In this document: piece by piece, positions 1 through 9,150 of the stretch
Layout of the letters: each line of letters begins with the position of its first letter
Position numbering within the stretch: the first letter of the stretch is position 1
Assembly: GCA_032718475.1 (NCBI GenBank)
Contig: JAUCBJ010008155.1
Coordinates: 1 to 25,524, forward strand
Length of the DNA: 25,524 nucleotides
DNA from: Nemertoderma westbladi
Lineage: Eukaryota; Xenacoelomorpha; Nemertodermatida; Nemertodermatidae
Direction of reading: 5' to 3'
Translations under genes and position numbers: made by a program
The notes under the pieces: model-generated
The model's database searches: none
Told to the model about the DNA's origin: nothing
What the model saw: only the letters and a program-made list of their open reading frames with translations

Positions 1-12
1 TAAATTTAGTTA

Positions 13-296
13 CTGGTGAAAAATAGTAGAAGTTACCTGTAGACACCCCTAGCGTCTGTAAAATAAAGGTTGGTGAAAAATTGCGATTTGAAAAATAGTA
101 GAAGTTACCTGATGCTAAGTGTAGACACCCGAACACCTGTAAAATAAAGATGGGATGGAGGCTAGCCATGCATCGTGAGGTTAGGCTATGTGAAGATGAA
201 TATGCAATGGTTGGTGAAAAATTGCGATTGAAAAATAATAGAAGTTACCTGATGCTAAGTGTAGACACCCGAACACCTGTAAAATAAAGGTTGGTG
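13..296. repeat. Minisatellite of ~82-bp units, imperfect
   Basis: A unit beginning GGTTGGTGAAAAATTGCG and ending CACCTGTAAAATAAAG occurs at about 68-149 and 209-289, with a shortened version at about 13-67. The two long copies are separated by about 59 bp of unrelated sequence, so the array has been interrupted or has diverged. No coding potential is visible. From 297 to about 529 I see no other feature. Confidence 0.75.
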
Positions 297-529
297 ATTG
301 GATGCAGTACTAGCGTTGGGTGACTAATAACGCCTCTAGCGGAATAAGTGGGAACTTGAGAAGTTACCATGGTTACGGATGAAATGCTGACATCTGATTG
401 GTTGAAATAATAACGACTACTGCAAAAGGTTGAAATGGTGGCTTCTGATTGGCTGCAGTACCAGAAATGGATGGTAATGATGGACTACGGGTGACCATGA
501 TGCCGGGTCACAGTAATGTATACTACTGA

Positions 530-781
530 CGATGGATCGGTCGAGATGCTCCTGTAAAGTGGCCGCCACGATCACCAGACATGACTCCCTTGGATTTTAG
601 TCTATGGGGGCATGTGAAGAATCTAGTGTACGTCCAGAATCTTCAAAATGTTGAGGAACTGAAGACGGCAATTCGGGATGCCTTTAGTTCATTGTCCCAG
701 GATTACTTCGCTAATTGCTTCAAGGAGATGCGCAGAAGACTGGATCACGTCCAGCATATTGGAGGAGGACATATTGAATGA
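530..781 (+). pseudogene. IS630/Tc1-mariner superfamily transposase, C-terminal remnant
   Basis: The frame is open from 530 and reads through RWIGRDAPVKWPPRSPDMTP, then an LDFSLWGHVKN-type block, to a HIGGGHIE terminus and stop at 781. The WPPRSPDxTPxDFxLWG block carries the third acidic residue of the DDE/D catalytic triad in the mariner-like families common in invertebrates. The GGGHIE ending matches the natural C-terminus of these proteins. The N-terminal helix-turn-helix and the first two catalytic aspartates are absent, with a stop just upstream at 527-529, so this cannot be an active enzyme. A matching terminal repeat at 1090-1138 suggests the remnant runs from about 530 to 1138 in plus orientation. 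Confidence 0.85.
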
Positions 782-1138
782 AGTGTATTAGTAGTAAATT
801 ATTATAATTAATTATATTAAATTAGTATAAAGAAGTAGTAAACTCATTGTGAACTTACCCAATATTAAACTATTTTAGCCCACTACCTATATGTTTCATT
901 ATTTCACTAATATGTGCAGTTTTATACCTTTATATTTATAGTAAAATTAAGTGGATAATCAAACTCTTGTTTTATATAGCAACATTAAGTTTCCATAGCA
1001 ACTAAAACAGCCATACCCAAACCAAAGTTTAAGTTTATCTTTCGGCTTCCGATTGCCACCAAAACTAGGAAATTAGGTTGAGATCGCGCAAAGTTATTAA
1101 AAAACAAAAACGTGTCAAATTTTGTGGAACACCCTGTA
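782..1138 (+). mobile_element. 3' non-coding end and terminal inverted repeat of the mariner-type element
   Basis: AT-rich non-coding sequence follows the transposase stop. The last ~49 bases (1090-1138) contain GTGTCAAATTTTGTGGAACA followed by CCCTGTA. The same ending recurs at 22635-22700 and, in the opposite role, at 22220-22282 next to a related transposase pseudogene. This supports it being the transposon terminus. The final TA is consistent with a TA target site. LINE coding sequence starts immediately after it. Confidence 0.7.
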
Positions 1139-1817
1139 TTTTAAATGGTAGTGAAATAAAGTACGAAAAGTACTGCAAAGATCTAGGTATTATTGTTAGT
1201 AATGGTTTTAAGTTTAATACTGTAACTACTGTAAGCAGCAGGTTGCTAAAGCGTACAAAATTATAAATAATATGCTTTTTCGAAATATTAAATCGTGTAA
1301 TAAAGCCGCATTTTTATCGGGATACAAGTCTACGGTAAGGTCGATTTTAGAGTACTGTACTCCTGTTTGGTCTCCTTTTACTAAGTCAGGTATTATTCAT
1401 CTAGTTGAATGCGTCCAGCACTATTTAACACGTAGACTATATTACAGGTGCAAATTAAATTACGTGCCCTACTGTGAGTGCCTAGATGTAAACTGTCTCT
1501 TCAACATCTAGAAGTAAGAAGAATAATTTTCGATTTGAAAATGCTTTATTGTATGTATCACGCTCTTATAGACCTAAATTTCGATAAATTATTTACGCAG
1601 GCGCCCATAAGAGGGCTGGCTCCATGGTCATACATAGAAACTCTATATTCCTTATTGTAGACTACAACTGTGTAAGAATTATTTTAATTATCGTATTGTG
1701 CCAATTTGGAATTACTTATCACAAGATGTTGTTTGTGCTAAAAATTTGCAAATTTTCTCTCGTAGATTAAGTAATTATAATCTGAAGTTATATTGTTCAG
1801 TTGATCACTGGGGTTAA
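1139..1817 (+). pseudogene. LINE reverse transcriptase, C-terminal part (CR1/Jockey-like), frameshifted
   Basis: Conceptual translation over three frames gives blocks typical of the region after the polymerase domain in CR1/Jockey-type LINEs. In order these are: a Y-CKDLGIIVSNGFKFN block near 1165-1225; NNMLFRNIKSCNKAAF leading into a YKSTVRSILEYCTPVWSPFT block at about 1265-1385; a VECVQHYLTRRL block near 1405-1440; an LEVRRIIFDLKMLYCMYHAL block near 1507-1570; and a final PIWNYLSQDVV...FSRRLSNYNL block ending with a stop at 1815-1817. At least two frameshifts are needed and the catalytic FADD/YADD region is missing. It abuts the mariner end, so the transposon probably inserted into or recombined with this LINE. 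Confidence 0.8.
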
Positions 1818-2095
1818 TTAATTCAAATAATTCAATCACTATTTAATTAATTATGTTATTTCATATAATTCAGTCACTGTTTAATTAATTATGTTATTTC
1901 TTCAAAGTCATTTAAAATTGGTAATACATAATTACATTTGTACAGTTTTTTATTTCCATACTTTTTAATATATTTTATCATATTCGGTTCTTGTTTTTAT
2001 TTCCATACGTTTTATATACTATATTTTATCATATTTGGTACATGTTTTTATTTCCATACGCCTAACTATTTTTTATCATATTAGATATTCTCTAT
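1818..2095 (+). repeat. LINE 3' tail with two short tandem repeats
   Basis: Directly after the LINE stop there are two copies of a ~47-bp unit containing TTTAATTAATTATGTTATTTC (about 1840-1905). Three copies of a ~48-bp unit starting TTTTTATTTCCATAC and ending TTTTATCATAT follow (about 1946-2085). Tandem repeats in the 3' UTR are common in CR1-like LINEs, so I treat this as the tail of the element above. From 2096 to about 2229 nothing further is recognisable. Confidence 0.6.
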
Positions 2096-2229
2096 GTTAC
2101 CAACAAGCATATAATCTTGACAATACTTACTATATAGACTGTACTATGTAAATGTTGTTTTTTGATGGTTTTTGTTTTTAATCAAATCACCCCCGTAAGT
2201 GTAGCAGTGTCCGAGTGCCTGAACTTCTT

Positions 2230-2337
2230 AACTCATTAGTGTTTGGTGGCACATTGGTTCCCCCAAGCTTGACACTTGAACAAAGCCGCTTCCGCTTTGC
2301 AGGACATTGTTTTCGCCGTGAGGACCAGCCTGTGGAT
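2230..2337 (+). pseudogene. Short scrap of the FADD-type LINE C-terminus
   Basis: The plus strand encodes a VPPSLTLEQSRFRFAGHCFR-type stretch followed by REDQPV. This is nearly the same as residues in the C-terminal region of the FADD-type LINE copies at 5563-7245 and 24266-25524. Only about 35 codons are preserved and both sides drop into unrelated sequence. From 2338 to about 2936 I find no gene, only AT-rich DNA. Confidence 0.75.
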
Positions 2338-2936
2338 AGTGACGGTGCAACTTTGTTGATAGCCGGCATGCACACTGCATTGGGCTTGCTAATTGGGAAT
2401 TGCATGGTGGTGGTGAAATATTTTTGTTAAGCCAGCATATCATCTCAATGTGCAGCTTCAATGCTGCAGGCTGATTATAGATATATAGAGCTTACAGAGT
2501 GGTCAAATAGTTATCAAGCAGTATGACTGGTAGTTTACATATATCCTGCTAATAATATATATTTTATATTATGGACTCTTTATCCCCGCCCCTTGGGAAA
2601 TAAAGAGCAATTTTACATCTTGCAACTCTCCTTTCTTAGTATGAATATGAATAATAAGTCATTATTTGTCTGAATGACCGCTACAGTGAAATTAAATCAT
2701 GGCGAAATATGATTATGAAAATAAACCTAATTTATTATCACCCACTTCATGATCAAACATCATATAGATAACATATTTTTGATCACTAATACTACATTAT
2801 TTCACTATTGTCACTGTTTTAATAAAGAAAAACTCTCCTTAACTATTTTGTATTTTTGTGCAGGAAATTAGTTTTCCCTTCACTATTTTAATGATAAAGT
2901 GTTCGTCACCCGTTTCCGTTAACTGAAATACAGATA

Positions 2937-2985
2937 GCATGCATGCATATTCATGGATATATTATTCATGGATATTCATGCATGC
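2937..2985. repeat. Palindromic repeat with GCATGCATG arms
   Basis: GCATGCATG at the left end is matched by CATGCATGC at the right end. The interior holds two copies of ATTCATGGATAT in direct orientation. The DNA could extrude as a hairpin. There is no evidence of function; it may simply be a short local duplication. Confidence 0.6.
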
Positions 2986-3069
2986 TTTGCTCATGCTAAA
3001 AAAAATGCCAATTTCTTGATAAAAATACACAGAATTTCCAATACGTTTTTATTTAAGTAATAATGTTAT

Positions 3070-3600
3070 ATGGAAAAGGGATCAGCAAATCCACCCACCA
3101 TTGACTATGTGGTTAGTAGTTTGGAAATTATCAAGCGATGCAGCTCTTTTACAGTAAACGACCCAAATGAGTTTACCAAACACTGTGTTTTGAAAATGAC
3201 TATGACAGGTAACACTATATCGCAGCTGCAAACATCACCCAGAACTAACCAGTCTGACACTCAAGGGACTACTATAAACAATAACAAAAAGTACTTCTGG
3301 AAAGAAAAATATTCGTCCAAATTTAAACAAGACTTAGCTTCAACTGAATTCCAGGCTAAGTTAGACGATGCGATTGATTTAGTTACGGTCAGCAAAATAG
3401 AGAAAAACGATATCGACTGTGCGGCAGAAAAATTATGTGATAGTTTATCAGGGGTGGCTGACAAATATTTTGCATCCGCTAACAAACTGAGTGCTACAAA
3501 TGATTCATCTAGAGTATCTCACCCGTGGTACAATGACGACTGTCGAAACAACAGATGTCTATTTCAAACAGCCATGACAAGGCTTCCCGGAAAACATGCA
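3070..3600 (+). pseudogene. LINE ORF2 relic: endonuclease C-terminus plus linker
   Basis: The open frame begins with a PPTIDYVVSSLEII block and then SFTVNDPNEFTKHCVL. This resembles the end of the apurinic-like endonuclease domain of CR1/L2-type LINEs (STIDYV..., then SDHC.L). The family's conserved SDH is TKH here, which would remove a catalytic aspartate. A charged, poorly conserved linker follows, then HPWYNDDCRNNRCLFQTA (about residues 156-173), like the PWFxxECxxxRxxFxxA block before the reverse transcriptase. The frame then runs into the tandem repeat at 3600-3718 and the polymerase domain is absent. The matching C-terminus is probably at 3838-3995. Confidence 0.7.
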
Positions 3601-3718
3601 ACAGCGCAACGGTGCAACAGCACAACAGCTCTATAACCAATGGGCAGCATTGGCGCAACAGCACAACAGCGCAACAGCTCTATAACCAATGGGCAGCATT
3701 GGCGCAACAGCGCAACAA
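3600..3718. repeat. 49-bp tandem repeat, about two copies
   Basis: The block CAACAGCTCTATAACCAATG plus GGCAGCATTGGCG starts at 3623 and again at 3672, flanked by CAACAGCGCAACA-type sequence. It sits where the LINE coding sequence is lost. From 3719 to 3837 there is a unique stretch ending in AATAAATAAATAAG that could be the tail of another small retroelement; I cannot identify it. Confidence 0.8.
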
Positions 3719-3837
3719 CCTAAGATTGGTTTATACATTCCACTCTAATTCCATTGGCTTGTACATTCTGTTGTGTTCTATGACATTCCCTTTCTGTAGC
3801 GCCGAATGCGCAACAGAGTAATAAATAAATAAGGTAC

Positions 3838-3995
3838 TGTACGTTCTAAAAGGGATGCGACCTATAACAATCCTAGTACCAATATGGAACTCACTTCCCA
3901 GTGACGTTATCGAATCAGTAAGTGTTAAGTCCTTTTGTGACAAACTTAAAACTTGTAATTTATTAGAACATTGCCATTTCAATAGATTCGATTAA
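3838..3995 (+). pseudogene. LINE ORF2 extreme C-terminus (CR1/L2-like)
   Basis: In the frame ending at the TAA at 3993-3995 the translation includes ILVPIWNSLPSDVIESVSVK followed by SFCDKLKTCNLLE. VPxWNSLPxxVxxxxSxxxFKxxL is the well-known terminal motif of CR1/L2/Jockey-type LINE ORF2 proteins. It probably belongs to the same element as the endonuclease relic at 3070-3600, with the polymerase domain deleted. The original 3' UTR continues at 4399-4625 after a nested insertion. Confidence 0.8.
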
Positions 3996-3999
3996 TTAG

Positions 4000-4008
4000 G
4001 ACGCATGA
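4000..4008. repeat. Target-site duplication, left copy (GACGCATGA)
   Basis: The nonamer GACGCATGA at 4000-4008 recurs exactly at 4399-4407 and brackets the LINE fragment between them. Confidence 0.75.
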
Positions 4009-4398
4009 GGACTAAATCACTTGAACAACGAATTGATGGTTGCTACACAAGACTACTAAGGGCAACCCTAAACATCAGCTGGAGACAACACATGACAAAC
4101 GCCGAGCTTTATGCTACAATACCACCTGTATCAACCACCCTCCGTGAATGCAGATTAAGATTCAGTGGGCACTGCTGGCGAAGTAAAGACGATGTCATAC
4201 CAGATCTACTTCTCTAGCAACCAACTCATGGAAAGCGTAGTCGTGGACAACCTGCCATAACATATATAGATCAACTTGAAAGAGATACTGAACTTGGGAG
4301 AAACGAAATTGCGACAACTATGGAGAATCGGGAAGCGTGGAAGGATCTCATTTCCACTGTCAGAGTTCGCTCGACCTAGTAGTAGTAGTAGTAGTAGT
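4009..4398 (+). mobile_element. 5'-truncated LINE inserted in the 3' UTR of another LINE
   Basis: The coding part gives EQRIDGCYTRLLRATLNISW, then RQHMTNAELY, then RLRFSGHCWRSKDDVIPDLL. A stop at 4215 interrupts it; in the same frame it continues with PTHGKRSRGQPAITYIDQLE and ends near 4379. This is the C-terminal region of a LINE of the same general type as the FADD LINEs in this window (they have LRFAGHCFRREDQPV and HGVNKHGGQP blocks). The element ends in a (TAG/GTA)n run at 4377-4397, as the other copies do. Perfect 9-bp duplications flank it. Only about 390 bp remain, the usual result of 5' truncation during target-primed reverse transcription. Confidence 0.85.
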
Positions 4399-4625
4399 GA
4401 CGCATGATCATTCATTATTTTTAGTTTCTACTCAGTATGCATAAACTTTTGTCCTTATAAAACATAAAATGTTTTTATAGAAGAGTGAACAGTTATTGAT
4501 GGTGTGGTTATTTGTAATTATTGCCATTTCTAATTCAGTGTATTTAAATGTAAATTGTTGATTTCGTTAGTTATTTGTTTTATTTTATAATTTTAATAAA
4601 AAGAGAGTTCAATTCAATTCAATCC
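4399..4625 (+). mobile_element. 3' UTR and tail of the host LINE, resumed after the nested insertion
   Basis: The sequence begins with the right copy of the duplicated nonamer (4399-4407). It continues as AT-rich UTR with TTTTAATAAAAAGAGAG and a short (TTCAA)n run at about 4609-4625, a typical microsatellite-like LINE 3' end. From 4626 to 4950 nothing recognisable is present. Confidence 0.55.
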
Positions 4626-4950
4626 AATGCAGAGCTATACCGAGCTAAAACCGTCCTATACCAAACTATAGTGATGCCATAGAGATAACAAGTGCAACCA
4701 ATCATGGTAGACAATTTAGTCTCCCCCTTCCCTTGTCAAGGGGTTAACATATTAAATATACCCTTGCCCTCTCGTGAACAAATGCAATAAAAAGCAATGG
4801 AGAATCGATAAGAACCATCGGCCTATTTCCTTTGTAAACTATTTTTGAACTCTAAACATTATTAACACATTTTAATGCGCGCAATGCATGAAGTGAAGCA
4901 TATGTAGTCTTAGCGTATGCCACTACATAGAGTATACAGGTATTGGATAC

Positions 4951-5312
4951 ATTACAAAACTTGGTAGTTTAGGCTTTGGAGGAAAAATCTTCGGAATCGT
5001 AAAGAGCATTTACAGCGCAGTTAAGGCTCGGGTTAGGTGGAACAATAATTATTCCGATCAGTTTGATATACTTGTAGGGGTAATGCAAGGGGATGCTTTA
5101 TCCCCCCTTCTCTTCTCTCTATTCTTGAACGACTTGGAGGCAGAATTGGCAGCTGTTGGGTTTGAAGGTCTACATGTAGGTGATCTACAGTTGTTCCTCC
5201 TATTATATGCTGATGACGTCATTCTCATGGCAAATGGCGCAACAAAACTGCAGACATCTTTGGACACATTGGGTTCATTTGCGGATTACTGGTCTCTCGA
5301 GGTAAATTTGGT
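4951..5312 (+). pseudogene. LINE reverse transcriptase core, YADD type (partial)
   Basis: The frame from 4951 runs GFGGKIFGIVKSIYSAVKAR, then GVMQGDALSPLLFSLFLNDL, then LLYADDVILMA, then YWSLEVNL. GVxQGxxLSPxLFxxxxxDL and YADD are reverse-transcriptase motifs; YADD holds two of the three metal-binding aspartates. Sequence N-terminal to the palm is missing. After VNL the match stops and the next recognisable block is the C-terminus at 5340-5562, so an internal deletion has removed the thumb region. The subfamily differs from the FADD-type LINE inserted nearby. Confidence 0.85.
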
Positions 5313-5339
5313 AAGTAACACAGATAAATGGATTCAGGA

Positions 5340-5562
5340 ATAAAGAACAGTACACCAAATTTTATGGTATACGGGGAAAGTGGCACGGTACCTTCAGCCT
5401 TGCGTCGAAAATTTTACGTTGTAAAATTTTGGACGCGCATAATAAAGTTGCCAGATAACCAGTTACTAAAACAAACGTACAATCTTCTCTATCAGGATGT
5501 ACTGAATGACAACTCAGTGGTTAACTGGGTTAACAAGACCAAGTGGTAAATTCAGAACCCCT
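5340..5562 (+). pseudogene. YADD-type LINE C-terminal region, first half
   Basis: The translation includes ALRRKFYVVKFWTRIIKLPD, then NQLLKQTYNLLYQDVLNDNS, then VVNWVNKTKW. This is a recognisable conserved stretch near the C-terminus of a LINE family in many invertebrates. The sequence stops at 5562 where a second LINE was inserted. It resumes at 7246 with a 66-bp overlap that is the target-site duplication. Confidence 0.75.
5497..5562. repeat. 66-bp target-site duplication, left copy
   Basis: The 66 bases here match 7246-7311 at all but two positions (TGAATGAC against TGAACGAC; AAGTGGTAAA against AAGTGATAAA). The duplicate exactly flanks the minus-strand LINE at 5563-7245. Confidence 0.9.
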
Positions 5563-7245
5563 ACTACTACTAGGATCGGCATGCTGCATTGCAGCTGCAT
5601 TTTTAAGAATGCTGTGCCGGCTTGTCAACAAAATTGCAGCGCCACAACTCCCTATCACCCATGACATTTGCTAGATCATCCGCATCTTTAAGGCCAGTGT
5701 CCTTTAAGATGCGTCTCAAGAAAGTCATGGGCTGTCCACCATGCTTATTCACTCCATGAGGCTGCCAAAGTACAAGATTATGCACTGGCTGGTCCTCACG
5801 GCGAAAGCAATGTCCTGCAAAGCGGAGGCGATTTTGTTCTAGTGTCAAGCTTGGGGGAACCAATGAGACACCTCCAATGTTATATAGTGTCTGGTTGGAG
5901 ATGTGTGCATTGTACTTGACACAATGAACCCGGCGTAGCATTCTTGTGAATGTGCCATTCAGAGATTTGGTGTCCTCAGCAGTTAGAGCCCAGCATGGAC
6001 TCCCGTAGAGGAGTACTGGAACTACTGCTGCTCTAAATAATCGGACCTTAAGTTTCCGATTAATTCTCGGTGACTTCCAAATCCTGGAAAGCCTATTCAA
6101 AGCTGCCCATGCCTTTCCCTTACGTATTCGAAGGTCCTCACCTGACTTCCGGATCCATGATCCCAGGTAACAGAAGTCGTCCACATGCTCAAGCATACCA
6201 TCCTTTGAGCTTATGCTCATCCGATCAGTTAATTTCTTTCTGGAGTTAATAAAAAGACCAACACTAGAAGCAGCATGTCCTAATGAGCTGAGGAGCCGTT
6301 GGGCTCCCTCTAATGATTCTGAGAGTACTCCTAAGTCATCAGCAAAGTCTAGATCAGTTAGGTACTTGGCAGGATTTCCTCGACTTCTGGAGCCAGTAGG
6401 TGGAGTTATCATCACACCATCATCATTATGATGATCTAAGGACATGCGTAGAACATAGTCAACCACAATAATGAACAAGAATGGTGCAAGTGTGTCTCCT
6501 TGGAGGACGCCCCATAACACTTCAAATGGTTCTGTGTCACCGTCAACAGTAGACACAAATGTTGTCGAACCATCGTATACTGATCTAATTGCTGCAATAA
6601 TTTCATCAGGAATCCCATATAATGAAAGTATGCTGAACATACGTGAGCGAGAGACTGAATCAAAGGCCTTGAAGAAGTCAACAAAGATAACAGCCAGATG
6701 CTGGTCTTTATTTTTTGATAATTCTTCAATTATCCTTCTAAGTGCCAAAATGGGCTACATGGTCCCACGACCTTTACGGAACCCATTCTGATTTCCACGG
6801 AGCAGTCTCTCAATGGGATCCCTGATGCGATTTAATAGAATCCTATTGTATAGCTTTGCAGCAATCAAGATCAATGAGATTCCCCGAAAAGAACCATAGA
6901 GTGTTAGGTTGCCCTTCTTGGGAACTGGCACCAACTTATTTGTTTTCATTTCTTGCGGGACTCTTGTTGTTCGGTACATGTCTACTATGGAAAGATTTGT
7001 TGGTCGGGGTGGAACATGAGAGTAGCCTCCAACTCCAGATCCCTCTCCCCATCACAATCTGGCCTCCCTGGTGACCCAGGGTTTGGGCCAGAAAGGTCAT
7101 CAGGAAAGGGATTCAAAGAATTGTTGGCTGAACTCTCTCCAGTAGGGGGTGAGACAGGCAGCTGGTCAGTAGTAAACTGACGCCTGTGAGGCCGATTGTG
7201 TCCGGTAATTCCACTGGCCTCTAGTGGCCGGACCTCCGCACTAAA
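5563..7245 (-). mobile_element. 5'-truncated FADD-type LINE, 1683 bp, inserted in another LINE
   Basis: The 3' end lies at 5563 with a short (TAG)n tail, seen as CTACTACTACTAGG on the plus strand. The 5' truncation point lies at 7245. A 66-bp duplication of the interrupted YADD LINE flanks it. The remaining coding part is described separately. The same family is present at 18897-19395 and 24266-25524, and as a scrap at 2230-2337, so it was active repeatedly in this lineage. Confidence 0.9.
5603..7050 (-). pseudogene. FADD-type LINE ORF2 fragment (reverse transcriptase and C-terminus)
   Basis: One reading frame runs from about 7050 to the stop at 5603, broken by a single in-frame TAG (minus strand 6757-6755). 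Motifs in order are KLVPVPKKGNLTLYGSFRGI and LLNRIRDPIERLLRGNQNGF (fingers), then AVIFVDFFKAFDSV with the first catalytic aspartate, then GVLQGDTLAPFLFIIVVDYV, then DLDFADD with the other two. A connection/thumb region, FTRMLRRVHCVKYN, and LRFAGHCFRREDQPV follow. In the related copy at 24266-25524 the stop codon position is GAG, so this is a G-to-T nonsense change. That copy also keeps 12 extra codons (around KILTVNLQSPQQ) deleted here at about 6230. The endonuclease domain is missing. It is not functional. Confidence 0.9.
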
Positions 7246-7311
7246 ATGTACTGAACGACAACTCAGTGGTTAACTGGGTTAACAAGACCAAGTGATAAAT
7301 TCAGAACCCCT
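7246..7311. repeat. 66-bp target-site duplication, right copy
   Basis: This matches 5497-5562 with two mismatches. It marks the 5' junction of the inserted minus-strand LINE. Confidence 0.9.
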
Positions 7312-7790
7312 GTTTTTGTTCAAAGTAAAAAAAATTATCAAAGACCAATTTGTGCAAGGATGGTGGTCAGCTCTGGCCGGATCCCCTAAAGGATAGTTAT
7401 ATAACAAAAGGAGCTTTGAAACCGAACCGTATCTGGACAGCCTAAAGGACTCACCGCGACTCCGACACATTCTAGCTAAATTCCGTTGTTCATCACACGA
7501 CTTGCAAATTGATGGCGTAGGGTTCCGCGAACTGAAAGAATTTGCGAACTATGTAACCTGAACCGAATAGAAGACGAACTGCACTTTGTACTCGTTTGTC
7601 CCAAATATTCAGAACTCCATACATCGACAATTGGTACCATCAATGACCCAATCCCCACAAATTCAAGATCCTGCTATCAAATAATTATCAGGCAATCACA
7701 AGGAAATTAGCACTATTCTTATTCTATGCGTTCAAAACTCGGTCAAAATTTATCATAGGTAATAATAATTAAGATAAAAAAGAGATAAAT
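7246..7790 (+). pseudogene. YADD-type LINE C-terminal region, second half
   Basis: After the duplicated 66 bp the translation continues across frames with DQFVQGWWSALAGSPKG, SFETEPYLDSLKDSPRLRHI, LAKFRCSSHDLQIDG, and NRIEDELHFVLVCPKYSELH. The LxxFRCSSHxLxIExG and ExExHFxLxCPxYxxLR pattern is a conserved C-terminal, cysteine/histidine-containing block of LINE proteins. Stops at about 7388 and 7560 and at least one frameshift make it a relic. From 7791 to 8237 I see only AT-rich sequence. Confidence 0.75.
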
Positions 7791-8237
7791 ATGATACGAT
7801 TTACAAACGATAACAAAGCATATGAACGTGAACAAATATGTAAACATAGCATAGTATTGCATAACAATAAACAGTAATCAAAAATGGAACAGTGTAATAA
7901 CCCCCGCCAATTGGCTTCTCGGTTGTTGTTGTTGCAGGTTATCCATCACTCTAGTTATTCTCCAGTGCTGTTTATTAATATCTGTAGGTATATATTGTTA
8001 TACAGTATATGGCTTGTTAATCCATGTTGTAGAACATAAACACCATTGCAGTACGTTGTCGCCGCCCCGAAAACCAGTTGTTTGTGTGGTTTACTAGATC
8101 TGTGGAACATGTCATGTATCATACTGTGCATAGTCGTTATTAATGGTGAAATCAATATTGTTGACGTATACTGTATAATTAACAATTTACTGGTATCTCC
8201 AACCATAATACTTATATTGTATTAGTGTTGCTTTGAA

Positions 8238-9150
8238 TTAAGGGGGGGTACCCCCCCTTAATACCCTATATTTTCATGGCCATTACTATTACTTTGAATG
8301 AAACTATGTATCTTTTGTGGGGTTCGAGCAACCACAGGGAGGTCAAATAATGATCATAAACAAAATATTTGTAATTTTACGTCGCCCTCTAGGGGGCAGG
8401 TGCGCAAATGCAAAATTCACTTAAAACGCTACTCTACCGTCAGTTTTGGTCCAAATTTGGTGAAATTAGCACTATTTTCCTCAGGACGGTTCTGCACATG
8501 AAACATACTTGGCAGAAAATAAAATTTCGATTTAATTTTCATTTTATAATTAGAAATATTATTTTTCACTTAAAAATATGGGTTTTTTCATGAAAAATGC
8601 CGCATTGGAGCAGTTAGGAATAAAAATTAAAAAATGTGGCAAGTATGTTTTATTACTGACAAAGGCAGCACCAATGTATAAAAAAATTATGAAAATTGGT
8701 TCAAAAATGGCGGAGGAGTAGTATTTTGAAAAATGGAAATATCGTGAAATGTAATTCCGAGAAAATTTGCTTTAAAATTTGAATCTTCCCGCTCAAACCT
8801 GACTGTCTGTAGTCTGTTAACGGTCAGTAATGTTGGACACTATGTCGTCATACCAACTCACTAAAATTATCAATATGGGGGTTTTCGGGGTCGGTGATTT
8901 CATTTCTGATCTCTGTTTTAATGTTTGGTGGTATCTAATATGTCTTGTCTGACAGCATGTCTGTCTGTCTGTCTCCCAAATTTTGACGGACAAATTGAAA
9001 GACGGAAAGACAGCGATAACTCGAGAACTAAAAAAGATCCCGCCAAACTGTTTCAAGATTTGAACTCCCCATTAAATTCTGCATCAGATGAAATAGAAAA
9101 CCCAAAATGTGAAAATTTGACCCAAGGAGGGGGTACCCCCCCCCCCTTAA
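8238..9150. mobile_element. Candidate non-autonomous element with TTAA ends (piggyBac-like MITE)
   Basis: The left end is TTAA (8238-8241), then seven G, TA, seven C and TTAA, a perfect 24-bp palindrome. The right end is GGAGGGGGTA followed by eleven C (9136-9146) and TTAA (9147-9150). Read inward, each end gives TTAA-G(n)-TAC(n), so the ends are inverted repeats flanked by TTAA. TTAA duplication is the hallmark of piggyBac-superfamily insertion. The 905-bp interior has no credible ORF and includes a (TGTC)n run near 8955-8971. No transposase is visible, so superfamily assignment is inferred only from the target site and ends. Confidence 0.5.

Noticed and set aside
5295-5320. Splice donor GGTAAGT at the end of the YADD LINE fragment
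   Set aside because: The consensus match is good, but it lies in a LINE relic where similarity stops because of a deletion. There is no evidence for a host exon.
6213-6791. Plus-strand ORFs opposite the FADD-type LINE (also 25228-25419 and 24791-24976)
   Set aside because: They are mirror frames of a reverse-transcriptase coding strand, repeated in both LINE copies for that reason.
8310-8340. GGTTCGAGC at 8321 as a tRNA B box
   Set aside because: There is no A box at the right distance and no cloverleaf pairing around it.
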